DNA of 64,000 bases, from contig NZ_AAVU01000005.1 of assembly GCF_000169095.1 (NCBI RefSeq), positions 62,001 through 126,000 on the forward strand, written 5' to 3'. The stretch is from Lyngbya sp. PCC 8106. Lineage in GTDB: Bacteria; Cyanobacteriota; Cyanobacteriia; Cyanobacteriales; Microcoleaceae. The notes beneath the pieces are model-generated. The model was not told the DNA's origin. It did not search any database and was given only the letters and a program-made list of their open reading frames with translations. Shown here piece after piece: positions 24,370 to 33,943 of the stretch. A program made the translations under genes and the position numbers. Each line of letters starts with the position of its first letter. Within the stretch, counting starts at the first letter, position 1.

Positions 24370-25623
24370 ATGGATAAGATAAACCGCAAGCGCGTTGTTG
24401 TAACGGGTCTGGGGGCAATTACTCCCCTCGGAAATACAGTCGCCGAGTATTGGGAAGGATTGCAGGGAGGCCGCAATGGTATCGATACGATCACCTTATT
24501 TGATGCTTCACGACACGACTGTCGCATTGCAGGCGAGGTGAAAGGATTTGATCCTTGTGACTACATCACGCGCAAAGAAGCTAAACGGATGGATCGTTTT
24601 GCCCAATTTGCTGTAGCTGCAAGTAAGCAGGCGATCACCGATGCGGGATTCGTGATTGATGACTTGAATGCAGAACAGGTTGGTGTGATCATCGGTACTG
24701 GAATCGGAGGCCTGAAAGTTCTCGAAGATCAACAAGAAATCAATTTGACTCGTGGCCCGGATCGGTGCAGTCCGTTTATGATTCCGATGATGATTGCGAA
24801 TATGGCAGCCGGACTCACTGCAATTCATACCGGGGCAAAAGGGCCGAATACTTGCACCGTTACAGCTTGTGCTGCTGGATCAAATGCAGTCGGTGATGCG
24901 TTTCGTTTAATCGAGCGAGGCTACGCCCAAGCCATGATTTGTGGCGGAACAGAAGCGGCGGTGACTGCTTTGTCTGTTGCCGGGTTTGCTGCCGCCCGTA
25001 CCCTTTCTACTCGTAATGATGATCCGGCTCATGCTAGTCGTCCATTTGATCGCGATCGCAATGGATTTGTTATGGGTGAAGGGTCTGGGATTTTAGTTTT
25101 AGAAGAACTTGAATATGCTCTCTCTCGTGGCGCTCGTATCTATGCAGAAATTGTCGGTTATGGGATGACTTGCGATGCTTATCATATTACTTCTCCCGTA
25201 CCGGGTGGGGCAGGGGCAGCACGAGCGATGTCTCTCGCACTTAAAGATGGGGGGCTAACACCCGATATGGTTAGTTATGTGAATGCTCACGGTACTAGCA
25301 CACCACTCAATGATCCGACAGAAACCGCAGCTATTAAGACGGCTCTGGGTGAACACGCTTATAATATTGCAGTTAGCTCAACAAAATCGATGACAGGCCA
25401 CTTACTGGGCGGTTCGGGAGGAATTGAAGCGGTGGCGACAGTCCTGGCGATCGCGAACGATCGGGTTCCGCCGACGATTAATTTAGAAAACCCTGATCCT
25501 GAATGTGATTTAGATTATGTTCCTCATGTTAGCCGTAGTCAACCTGTGGAAGTGGCTCTTTCTAATTCTTTTGGGTTTGGCGGACATAACGTGACACTGG
25601 CATTTCGCAAATTTAAACCCTAG
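24370..25623 (+). CDS. fabF: 3-oxoacyl-[acyl-carrier-protein] synthase II
   Basis: The enzyme condenses malonyl-ACP with acyl-ACP in chain elongation. It has 417 residues, normal. The nucleophile is C167 in TVTACAAGSNAVGDA, and the two catalytic histidines are in NAHGTSTPLND and GHLLGGSGGIEA. The end SNSFGFGGHNVTLAFRKF is the conserved C-terminus. It lies downstream of acpP on the same strand with a long spacer and is followed by a strong terminator. Confidence 0.98.
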   Translation: MDKINRKRVVVTGLGAITPLGNTVAEYWEGLQGGRNGIDTITLFDASRHDCRIAGEVKGFDPCDYITRKEAKRMDRFAQFAVAASKQAITDAGFVIDDLNAEQVGVIIGTGIGGLKVLEDQQEINLTRGPDRCSPFMIPMMIANMAAGLTAIHTGAKGPNTCTVTACAAGSNAVGDAFRLIERGYAQAMICGGTEAAVTALSVAGFAAARTLSTRNDDPAHASRPFDRDRNGFVMGEGSGILVLEELEYALSRGARIYAEIVGYGMTCDAYHITSPVPGGAGAARAMSLALKDGGLTPDMVSYVNAHGTSTPLNDPTETAAIKTALGEHAYNIAVSSTKSMTGHLLGGSGGIEAVATVLAIANDRVPPTINLENPDPECDLDYVPHVSRSQPVEVALSNSFGFGGHNVTLAFRKFKP

Positions 25624-25648
25624 AGTTTGTTCACCTGATAGCGATAGA

Positions 25649-25685
25649 GAAACCCAGTTTTTCCAGAGTTACTGGGTTTCTTAAA
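25649..25685 (+). terminator. Rho-independent terminator after fabF
   Basis: GAAACCCAGT (25649-25658) pairs perfectly with ACTGGGTTTC (25671-25680), loop TTTTCCAGAGTT, followed by TTAAAAAG. It starts 26 bases after the fabF stop. Confidence 0.75.
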
Positions 25686-25927
25686 AAGATTAAAAAAATA
25701 CTGTAGGGCGGGTTCTCTAAACTATCTCTGACTAAAGTTGAATAAATACGCCCCATCCCGATAACTCAACAAAACGTCATCGGAAATCCGGGTGGATAAT
25801 AGACGTATATTGAGCGAGGGATTAACCTGTTTTCATTGGTGACTGATAATAATAACTTCCGAAAACTAATTAACCAGATTTCAGATCATTTTATTACCAT
25901 TTTTTGATCATTAAATCGGGCTAACTT

Positions 25928-26322
25928 TTGACATACTCCCCATTTCTAAAGAAAGGGGATTCTCCAAGCCTCACGACTTTGGATTACTGATTCATTGACA
26001 ACCCTTACAGCAAGCTAGTTTCCTAACCTACTCCAGAGGGGTTCGTCTCCCCAGTCGTTCATCCCATTTCAGAGATAGTTTCGGTATGCCCTACCGTACT
26101 TGAGAAAAAAATGCTTGATTCTCTGTACTTGGTGCTTTAAGGTTTTATATGGCCAAAGCATTCCTGGCAAGAACCCCGTACCTTAAGTTTTCAAGGTTCA
26201 TTGCATCGATTAGATGCTGGGTTTTTAAACTGGTTGAATACCCTGCCAGTAGAGTTATTATAGCATTAGAAAGAGCCTTATATCCCCCTACCTGAAGGTA
26301 GGGGCGTGTGCGGCAATTTTTG
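25928..26322 (-). mobile_element. Non-autonomous IS200/IS605-type element (internal deletion of a tnpB element)
   Basis: On the minus strand the segment runs from TTAC|CAAAAATTGCC at the left to ..ATGTCAA at the right, matching the TTAC/TCAA cleavage pair known for IS608. A left-end hairpin CCCCTACCTGAAGGTAGGGG (26285-26304) and a right-end hairpin CCCCATTTC..GAAAGGGG (25938-25958) are present. Remnants of a TnpB C-terminus are readable: STVGHTET (about 26080-26100) and QSREAWRIPFL followed by a stop (about 25950-25985), with stops between them. The 16 bases GTATGCCCTACCGTAC (26084-26099) match GTATGCCCTACGGTAC in the complete tnpB at 62441-62456, at almost the same distance from the right end. 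No intact gene remains. The rest of the gap up to 26359 is unremarkable. Confidence 0.8.
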
Positions 26323-26359
26323 GTAACCCGATTTTCCTCTGCGGAAAGTTCACTACAGC

Positions 26360-29300
26360 TTAAACACTCACAAAGTCACCTGCTGTTAAACTGGTCGCAT
26401 CCATACCATCTAAGGTTGCCAGCACTTCCGAAGTCGAAGTCACGACAATATTATTACCCGAGAAGGTGAGGTCAGAGAAGCTTAACCCTCCAGATAATCC
26501 GATCTCGTCGGGTGTCTCGAAGTCGATAATGGTATCGGTTCCTTCACCTGCGGCTAACACAAAGAGATCCGGGCCATTTCCGCCTGTGAGTTGATCGTCT
26601 CCCAAACCGCCTTCGAGTACATCTGAACCGTTATTGCCAAACAATTCATCATTTCCTGTTCCGCCAAGTAAGGTATCTTTACCTTGGAATCCAGTGATAG
26701 TATCATCGCCATCAGTACCCGTTAAATTATCTCGACCTGCGGTTCCATTAATAACTTCTCCAGGGGTAATACTTTCGAGATCCAAACCAATAATGACAGG
26801 ATCATGGTCAGAATTGCGGAATGGGTCTTGACCGTCGAATAGACTGGGATCGCGTCCAAAATCCAGGTTGTAGTCAAAGGCATCCGGTTCATCGGCGTTA
26901 ACGTGCCATTCTGTTGTACCTGTGACCTGAGACAACAGGGATTGATTTGCTAAACCATAGTCAAGATAGCCAAACTGACCATCAAACACAAAGGAGTAAG
27001 CATCATCACCAACAAATTCTTCGATTAAGTCCGTGTAACCTTCTGCTTCTAGGAAAGTAATCGGGTCTTCCTGGGCGTAAGCATTCAAATCACCAACGAT
27101 GAGGAAATCACTATCTCCACTTCCCGTCGGGTCACTATTTAACCAAGCATCTAGAGCTTCAGCACCCCGCAGACGAGTACCATTGAAGTTGCCCTGACCA
27201 TCACCAATATCTGCATTGTCACCCGATCCAGTACCACCTTTAGATTTAAAGTGATTAACAGCGAGGGTAAATACTTCACCTGTGCTGAGTTCTTCAAAGC
27301 TGACAGCGAGGGGAGCGCGGTTGGTGTCAACTCCGTCAAATACCGTACCACCCAAACCGAGAGCAGGTAGATCGGAATCTGTGAGGATTTCTACGCTTGT
27401 TCCGGGAGCAATCTGAACGCTGTTAGTTTTGTAAATTGCACCAACGGAAATCGCATCACCTGTGTCTACAAAAGGAACACCCGGATCGACATAAGCATAA
27501 GTTCCGGCACCGACTCGGTTATTAAGTTCATTAACCAATGTATCAATTGCAAACTGACCGTCACCGTTTTGATCACCGCCAAACTCGTTCTCTAACTCAA
27601 CTAAACCCACAACATCCGCATCAATATCTTCGAGAGTTGTCACCAACTTTTCAAGCTGACGGTCAAACTCAGCTTGGTTATCGGCACCACGAGGTGAAAG
27701 GCTATTGGGGCCACTGCCAGGATTACCCGATACATCTAGAGTGGTGAAGAAATTGAGAACGTTGAGACTGGCAACCTTCAGGTCTCCGCCCACATCTTCG
27801 GGTGTTGCAGGACGAGGATTGGTGGGTTGGAAGTCAACAGGATCAACAGGTTGAATTCGGTAGTCGCCGAAGCCAAAACTGAGAACACCAGATAAGTTGT
27901 TAACAGTATCGCCCCCTCGCAGAGTATTGGTCGCACTCAGGGGATTGCCACCTCGACCATGAATAATTGGATTGGGATTTTGAACGGTTTGACCATCATC
28001 TAGAACAATTCTTCGCGTGGCAATTTCATCTTGATAAGCTGCAAAACCTGCGACATCTGGAGCATTAAAATCAGTAAATTGTTCCAGACGACCATCGGTT
28101 CCGGCTTCGTTACTTGCTCCGTCAGAAGACAATACGATTTCACCAAACCGATCTAGATTAAAATATTCTGTGACAAATAGGGTATCAGGAATTGTTATTC
28201 CCATTCCCTCAAAAGCTTCTAGTTCCTCAACTGCTGTAACGGGGAAATTAACTGTCGCAGGAGTGGGTAGAGGGTTAGTAGAACTAACAATTGTAATACT
28301 TGGTGATGCGAGTTGAGTTTGTCCAAAGGCTTCCCCAACTGTTCCTGTGACTTGAACAACGTCTCCGATATTCACGTCTACTGCTGGAGTGCCATCAAAG
28401 ATAAACAGACCTTCAGAGGTTAAAGGATCTGCGTCTGCATCACTATCTTCTTCTTGAACAAAGAAACCATTCAAATCGCCATTGGTTCCGCTAGTGCCAT
28501 CCTGGTAGTCTCCTACAACAACCGCTTCAATGGTGACTGTTTGACCAACTATAGGGCTAGCTGCGCCACTCCCTTGAACAGCACTGATGAGTGTAGTTTC
28601 ACCAATACCACCGCCACCACCATTATCACTTGTTCCAGCAGTCGGGGTATTGTCAGAACCAAGATTGAAATCACCAAAAACCCAGTCATTAACTGTATCA
28701 GTATCAACACCATCGACTACACGACGGACACCCGCAGGTAAGAAAGAACCATCAGGGCCTAACACTGGAGCGTTAAAGAAGAAAGAATCTGTAGCGCCAC
28801 CGTCAGTTACACCCACGGTATCGACAACCACTTCGCTACCAGAAATATTGTTGCCTGTCAGACTGCTGGTTTCTACCAGGGCAATTGTGTAGCTGCTGTT
28901 TTCGATGAAGTTAGAATCAATTTCCTGATTAGGCGTTACACCATAAACACTGCTCTCCAGAATTGCGGTGTTGCCAATTAGGAAAAAGCCGTTATCGCCG
29001 ATCGCATCCTCTGCGCCTAGATCGACCTGGCTATCAATCGTACCATTGCTTGAACCCGCATCACTTTCTACCACGATAATGCTCAGACCATCAAGGGATG
29101 TTCCCGCTTCACCAAATAACTCGATGAACTCGACATCAGTGCCAGTGGTGCTACCCAATACTTCATTGATGACGAGGTTCGAGCCACTACCACCCACTGT
29201 AAACGAGTCTGTTGGCATGGTTTGTCTGTTGGTATTATCTCCAGACCAATTAGAATTATCGCTAATGGCAGCTAATAATTCTGCTTGTGTACCAGAAGTA

Positions 29301-29743
29301 ATACCTGTATAAATGGCGTTGTCAATTTCATCTAAAGCGACTGCTGTTTCACCATTTACTAAGCCTGTTGGCAGGGCGGATGTATTGGAACTGCTGGAGT
29401 CTGGCTGCCATATTCCGGGGTTGCCTTCACTGTTTAGCGCATAAATAAAGCTCGGGTTGCTGTCAGTTCCTTGGTAGGCTAAAATCTGATCGCCATCGGC
29501 TGAAAATGCAACACTACTAACGGCAGGATTAATAATTGTTCCGGCAGTAATATCTGTTGATGCTGTCCAAGTAAAGGTTCCTTCATTGGCTCTGAAAGTA
29601 CCCGCAGCTTGCCAACCGTTATCGGTGAAATTGATTTCTGTGCCTGTGCTGAGGTTGACTAAGGGTGTAAAGGCAAATTCATCTGGGTTGTCAAAATTAA
29701 AACCAACAATTGCGATGTCGCCTGGTGAGAGTGTTGTTGCCAT
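26360..29743 (-). CDS. ExeM/NucH-type extracellular endonuclease with lamin-tail and RTX repeats
   Basis: This 1127-residue secreted protein has no Sec signal. Domains in order: an N-terminal beta-rich domain (1-190), a lamin-tail domain (about 192-310, LVINEVLGSTTGTDVEFIEL), an OB-fold nucleic-acid-binding segment (about 385-490, TLISAVQGSGAASPIVGQTV), and an endonuclease/exonuclease/phosphatase domain (about 655-1020) with VASLNVLNFF, GLVELEN, VNHFKSKG, VGDLNAY and NSDHDPVI, the expected metal and catalytic Asp, Glu, Asn and His positions. Four RTX calcium-binding nonapeptides follow (GTDGDDTI, GGTGNDEL, GLGDDQL and one like them). RTX repeats with no N-terminal signal point to type I secretion. 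Probable role: extracellular DNA degradation for phosphate or nucleotide scavenging. No transporter gene is adjacent. Confidence 0.88.
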   Translation of the reverse strand: MATTLSPGDIAIVGFNFDNPDEFAFTPLVNLSTGTEINFTDNGWQAAGTFRANEGTFTWTASTDITAGTIINPAVSSVAFSADGDQILAYQGTDSNPSFIYALNSEGNPGIWQPDSSSSNTSALPTGLVNGETAVALDEIDNAIYTGITSGTQAELLAAISDNSNWSGDNTNRQTMPTDSFTVGGSGSNLVINEVLGSTTGTDVEFIELFGEAGTSLDGLSIIVVESDAGSSNGTIDSQVDLGAEDAIGDNGFFLIGNTAILESSVYGVTPNQEIDSNFIENSSYTIALVETSSLTGNNISGSEVVVDTVGVTDGGATDSFFFNAPVLGPDGSFLPAGVRRVVDGVDTDTVNDWVFGDFNLGSDNTPTAGTSDNGGGGGIGETTLISAVQGSGAASPIVGQTVTIEAVVVGDYQDGTSGTNGDLNGFFVQEEDSDADADPLTSEGLFIFDGTPAVDVNIGDVVQVTGTVGEAFGQTQLASPSITIVSSTNPLPTPATVNFPVTAVEELEAFEGMGITIPDTLFVTEYFNLDRFGEIVLSSDGASNEAGTDGRLEQFTDFNAPDVAGFAAYQDEIATRRIVLDDGQTVQNPNPIIHGRGGNPLSATNTLRGGDTVNNLSGVLSFGFGDYRIQPVDPVDFQPTNPRPATPEDVGGDLKVASLNVLNFFTTLDVSGNPGSGPNSLSPRGADNQAEFDRQLEKLVTTLEDIDADVVGLVELENEFGGDQNGDGQFAIDTLVNELNNRVGAGTYAYVDPGVPFVDTGDAISVGAIYKTNSVQIAPGTSVEILTDSDLPALGLGGTVFDGVDTNRAPLAVSFEELSTGEVFTLAVNHFKSKGGTGSGDNADIGDGQGNFNGTRLRGAEALDAWLNSDPTGSGDSDFLIVGDLNAYAQEDPITFLEAEGYTDLIEEFVGDDAYSFVFDGQFGYLDYGLANQSLLSQVTGTTEWHVNADEPDAFDYNLDFGRDPSLFDGQDPFRNSDHDPVIIGLDLESITPGEVINGTAGRDNLTGTDGDDTITGFQGKDTLLGGTGNDELFGNNGSDVLEGGLGDDQLTGGNGPDLFVLAAGEGTDTIIDFETPDEIGLSGGLSFSDLTFSGNNIVVTSTSEVLATLDGMDATSLTAGDFVSV

Positions 29744-30130
29744 TAAATTTTCCTGATTGGTTTGGAAGTGATTTTGAGGGATAATCTGATTAAAAGTCTA
29801 AAAAATAAGACTGCTTAACGAGAACTATTTTCTAGTTTTCTCGATATTTGTATACACTTAATTGTGTTGTTTTTACCTTCACCTAGAAAGAATTAATCAG
29901 CCCAATTCACAAAAGCAAACTCTGCTTTTTTGGGATTCAACCTTTGAAATCATTGCATTCATTCTGTAAAAGTGAATGAATTGACTTCCGTGAATTCACT
30001 AATATTTAAGTTATCGGTTAAAGGTTAATTTGAAGTTAAGGCTTCGTAAACAATATTGATTTTCGTTGATTTTTTACAGGATCTTTATATTGGGTTTAAA
30101 TTTCAGGAGTTTTTTGAGTCATTTGATCGA
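29744..30130. other. Gene-free spacer between recN and the nuclease gene
   Basis: No gene seen. AT-rich, with the promoter region of the nuclease gene on the minus strand. A short perfect stem AAAAGCA (29911-29917) / TGCTTTT (29923-29929) may act as a weak terminator for recN or an upstream structure of the nuclease mRNA. Confidence 0.4.
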
Positions 30131-31861
30131 TTAATTGGCCTGAAATTCCCGCAAAGAATCGGCTTGAGTCAGCAAAGATTCGGCAAATGCGATCGCTTCT
30201 TGGGCGGAACGTCCACTCGCCAACTGTGCTAATTCTTCTCGGCGTTGATTATTATTGAGTTGAGTGACTCGGACAACGGTTCTTTGTTCTGATCCTCCGT
30301 TAGAAATCTGATCACCAATCACTTCTTTTTCAACATGAAAATGACGATCTCCCATCGCAGCAACAATAGGTTGGTGAGTTACACATAAGACTTGATGGCG
30401 CTGACTAAGTTGATGTAACTTTTGGGTAATGGCTTGGGCGACTCGTCCTGAAACACCGACATCAATTTCATCAAAGACCAAAGTTCCTGAACCTGCGACT
30501 TCTGAAAAACAAGCTTTTAATGCTAACAAAAACCGACTCATTTCTCCACCAGATGCAATTTCACCGAGAGGTTGTAGAGGTTCGCCAGGGTTCGGACTAA
30601 AGCAAAATTCGACTTGATCGGCACCTGTGATCGTGGGTTCAATGGGATGTATTTCGACTTGAAATTTTACCTTTTCCATCGCTAAGGGTTTGAGTTCTTT
30701 GATCAGATGAATTTCTAGTTTATAAGCGGTTTTTTGACGAAGTTGAGTTAAATTTTGACAAGCTAAAACTAACTTTTGAGTTGCTTCTTGATAGTCTTTT
30801 TCCAGGGCTTCAAGAGACTGTTCACCTGTTTGTAAGTCTTTGAGTTCGGCTTGTATTTTCTGGTAATAAGCAATCACTTCGGCTAGATTTTGGCCGTATT
30901 TTCGACAAATTTGTTTAAGCTGTTGAATGCGATCTTCTACTTCTTGGAGTCGTTGCGGATCAGATTCGAGTTGTTCACCATAACTGCTAATTTGTCGTCC
31001 GGCTTCTATGACTTGGGCTAACGCATCTTCTACCATTGCTAAAATCGGTTGCAGTTGAGCATCATATTCCACCATATCGGTTAAGATCTTTTCCGCTTGA
31101 GAGAGAAGATCTGAGGCGGCTTTTCCCTGATCGTTTTCATACAATCCCTGATAGATTTTATAGCTTTGTTGTTGCAGTTCAACGACATGACTGAGGCGAA
31201 TTGATTCTTGTTTGAGTTGTTCTAATTCATCCGCATCGGTTAAATCTGCTGCTTCTAATTCTTGGGTTTGATATTGTAATAAATCCAATCTTTGTAAACG
31301 TTGCTGTTCAAACTGACGGCGATTTTCTAGGATATTTTGAGCTTGTTTAGCTTGAGTATAAGCAGTAGCAACGGATTGTTTTGCAACGATTAAATCCGTT
31401 CCTCCATAGAGGTCTAACCATTCTCGTTGTAAACCGGGTTGACTTAGTTGTAACGTTTGACCTTGGGCGGTGATTTCCACAAAGCGATCGCGAACTTCAT
31501 CTAATAGTTTTCGACTGATTAAAATGCCATTTAAACGAGAACGAGTGCGAAGTTTTCCAGCAGATAATGTGATTTCTCGAGAACAGACGGCGAGTGTTCC
31601 ATCGACGAGATCTATTTCTTGTTCAGCTAACCAACTTGAGATCAGAGGTTCAACTTCAAAAGTCGCTTCTAAAATTGCTCGTTTAGCCCCTGTACGAATT
31701 ACCCGGCGATCTACTTTTCCGCCTAAAACTGCATCAATCGCATCCAGAATAATAGACTTTCCTGCTCCAGTTTCTCCGGTAAAAACATTTAAACCTAATC
31801 CCAGTTCTAGATCGAGATGATCAACCAGTGCAAAATTATCAATCCGCAGCGATAGTAGCAT
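30131..31861 (-). CDS. recN: DNA repair protein RecN
   Basis: This SMC-like ATPase acts in recombinational repair of double-strand breaks. It has 576 residues. Walker A is GETGAGKS (29-36) in the N-terminal head, followed by two long coiled-coil regions (about 150-225 and 255-380) with a short hinge. The ABC signature is EIASGGEMSRFLLALK, Walker B is LVFDEIDVGVSG, and CVTHQPIVAAMGDRHFHVEK is the His-loop segment. All are typical. It stands upstream of the RTX nuclease on the same strand but separated by 387 bases. Confidence 0.97.
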   Translation of the reverse strand: MLLSLRIDNFALVDHLDLELGLGLNVFTGETGAGKSIILDAIDAVLGGKVDRRVIRTGAKRAILEATFEVEPLISSWLAEQEIDLVDGTLAVCSREITLSAGKLRTRSRLNGILISRKLLDEVRDRFVEITAQGQTLQLSQPGLQREWLDLYGGTDLIVAKQSVATAYTQAKQAQNILENRRQFEQQRLQRLDLLQYQTQELEAADLTDADELEQLKQESIRLSHVVELQQQSYKIYQGLYENDQGKAASDLLSQAEKILTDMVEYDAQLQPILAMVEDALAQVIEAGRQISSYGEQLESDPQRLQEVEDRIQQLKQICRKYGQNLAEVIAYYQKIQAELKDLQTGEQSLEALEKDYQEATQKLVLACQNLTQLRQKTAYKLEIHLIKELKPLAMEKVKFQVEIHPIEPTITGADQVEFCFSPNPGEPLQPLGEIASGGEMSRFLLALKACFSEVAGSGTLVFDEIDVGVSGRVAQAITQKLHQLSQRHQVLCVTHQPIVAAMGDRHFHVEKEVIGDQISNGGSEQRTVVRVTQLNNNQRREELAQLASGRSAQEAIAFAESLLTQADSLREFQAN

Positions 31862-32020
31862 TTTAATATTTTACTGATTTTAAGTTTCATCAATAGAGTC
31901 TAAAAATTTAGAATAAAAGCCGATCAATTTATTCGCACTTCAAATTTTAGATCAAGAGGTCAAAGATCAGGCTTTAATAAAAATAAAATTAAGGAGTTGA
32001 GAACTCCCCCTCTGTAAAAG

Positions 32021-32653
32021 CTAATTCGACACTACGGCATCTGCTTTTAATTGATCAAGAACACGCCGTAATACACCATTAATAAATCGATAGCTATCCT
32101 CATCGCTATAGCGTTTTGCCAGTTCTATCGCTTCATTGAGGGCGACTTGCTCTTGAGTTCCTAAGTACAATAATTCTGTGACCGCAATTCTTAAGATATC
32201 GCGATCAATGCGAGGTAAACGGTTGATTTGCCAATCTACCAACGCCTGATTTAAAATTTCATCAATTTCTGTACGACGAGCATGGATTTCTGTTAAAATC
32301 TCGATAGCATAAGCCGCAACTTCTTCTTGTCGAGACAGTTGAATTAGTTCGGGAAACTCCGCCGCGATTCCCAAACGATTAATGGCAGTTTGTGTTAGTT
32401 CTATTGCTTCTTGAACCATCGCTCTAGCACTTTGGAGATCGTTGGTTCGGAATTGACTTCCCGCCAACCGATCACTTCCTCGTTGCAGTTCAACCATTGC
32501 AGTTTCTAAGGATTCTTGACCTTCATTGGCCAGAGTTCGGACAACAGCCAACATGATATCTTGAATTTGTTGAGTGGCGAGTTTTTCAGGGCTACTTGGG
32601 AGTTGGCTAATTCCCAACAGAGCCAGTTCACGAGCGCTTCGACGAGCTTGCAT
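32021..32653 (-). CDS. nusB: Transcription antitermination factor NusB
   Basis: NusB binds boxA RNA with NusE (S10) in rRNA antitermination. It has 210 residues with an N-terminal ARELALLGISQL helix and the C-terminal core (LRIAVTELLYLG, VALNEAIELAKRYSDEDSYRFINGVLRRVL), which is the diagnostic part. Cyanobacterial NusB proteins carry this central extension (here about residues 40-110) compared with the 140-residue E. coli form. It follows the DUF502 gene by 111 bases on the same strand and may be co-transcribed with it. Confidence 0.95.
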   Translation of the reverse strand: MQARRSARELALLGISQLPSSPEKLATQQIQDIMLAVVRTLANEGQESLETAMVELQRGSDRLAGSQFRTNDLQSARAMVQEAIELTQTAINRLGIAAEFPELIQLSRQEEVAAYAIEILTEIHARRTEIDEILNQALVDWQINRLPRIDRDILRIAVTELLYLGTQEQVALNEAIELAKRYSDEDSYRFINGVLRRVLDQLKADAVVSN

Positions 32654-32764
32654 AGAATTCCCCAGTAAATAGTAGTGTTAAACGAGCAAATTGAGAATGA
32701 ATGGAATTTTAAATTTTTCCATTTTGAATTGAGTTTGGAGAAACAGACTCAAGGGTTAATGAAT

Positions 32765-33589
32765 CTATCCTTCTTCATCTAATGGTACAGGTTGTAGTCG
32801 GTTCTCGTTTGGGATTAAACGTTCAAGTTTTTCCTCTTTGACCGGAGGGGTCTGGGTGGGTTTGGTCGGTGAGACTGAGTTAACGATTCCTCCCGATACG
32901 ATTATTTTAAAAGCATCTTCAACGGTTAGCGAAAGGTTGATCACATCATTACAGGGAACAACAGCATACCATCCGCTCGTGGGATTGGGAGTTGTGGGAA
33001 TAAAAATGCTGATCATTTGTTGAGTCATCAAGGTTTGGATTTCCTCACTGACATTCCCCGTGACAAAAGCGAGTGTCCAAATTCCCTGACGGGGATATTC
33101 GACGAGTACGACACGACGAAATTTATCGTTAGAGTCTTTGAGTAGGGTTTCTAAAAGTTGTTTAAGGGTTTTGTAGACTGAACCCGCTAGCGGTATTGCT
33201 TGGAGTACCTGTTCTCCAAAATCGAGTAACCACCGACCGACAATATTACGGGCCATTAACCCAATAAACAAAATTCCGAGTAGAGGAACAGCTAATCCAA
33301 CAACGACATTGAGTAAATTGACTAAAATTGGATGCAGCCCATCAAAGGGATTGACCTGTTTAGGAATTCGCGTCAAAAACTCGATCACCGAACTGGCGAT
33401 GGTAATTGTTAACCAGATAGTCGTTGCCAGGGGGATAACGACTAATAAACCTGCGATTAGGTCATTTTTGAAGTCTTGTTTTAAGCGTTGGAACACAGAG
33501 CGTCCACTCTCCTCTTGTTGTATTGGGTCTATCGATGGTTGATCTATTATTGGTTTTCGAGACTCTATAGGGCTTTTAGTGGACATCAT
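32765..33589 (-). CDS. DUF502 family membrane protein
   Basis: This integral membrane protein has 274 residues. Residues 30-80 and 88-115 hold two hydrophobic segments (LLVVIPLATTIWLTITIASS; LLNVVVGLAVPLLGILFIGL). The LAGSVYKTLKQLLETL and FRRVVLVEYPRQGIWTLAFVTG segments and the PTTPNPTSGWYAVVP motif are the family hallmarks. The cytoplasmic tails are polar and Pro-rich. In cyanobacteria the gene is often next to nusB, as here. A function is not established; related plant proteins (LIKE COV) act in vascular patterning. Confidence 0.9.
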   Translation of the reverse strand: MMSTKSPIESRKPIIDQPSIDPIQQEESGRSVFQRLKQDFKNDLIAGLLVVIPLATTIWLTITIASSVIEFLTRIPKQVNPFDGLHPILVNLLNVVVGLAVPLLGILFIGLMARNIVGRWLLDFGEQVLQAIPLAGSVYKTLKQLLETLLKDSNDKFRRVVLVEYPRQGIWTLAFVTGNVSEEIQTLMTQQMISIFIPTTPNPTSGWYAVVPCNDVINLSLTVEDAFKIIVSGGIVNSVSPTKPTQTPPVKEEKLERLIPNENRLQPVPLDEEG

Positions 33590-33943
33590 CTATTATTTTA
33601 GTGGGTTTGATAATATCCTTAGCTCAAGTTTGCGGTTGGATTGGGATCATAGACTTGAGTTATACATATTACTTTTAACAATTGTAAAGAATTATTGCAA
33701 CGTTGATCAGACTCCTAGAAGTCTGGTGACTCTCGATTTAGCTTCCGAGGTCGTTGATATCCGTTGATGTAGCCTCGAACTCGCTTTAAGTCGATTTAAT
33801 CATTGTATGCTAGCTAACTGTATCTTGGGAAACAGTCTTTAAGGTAACCCGTGACCCATTTTTTTCATCTCCCGACTTCCCCTGAAATTTAGGGACAATT
33901 TTTCCTTAAACTAGAGAGTGTGTTTTTGACATCACAAACGAAC
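33590..33943. other. Gene-free spacer (divergent promoters)
   Basis: No gene seen. It separates the minus-strand DUF502-nusB pair from the plus-strand aldo/keto reductase gene and should hold both promoters. A degenerate C-rich piece (CATCTCCCGACTTCCCC, about 33868) resembles the C-rich arm of the dispersed fold-back repeats. Confidence 0.4.
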
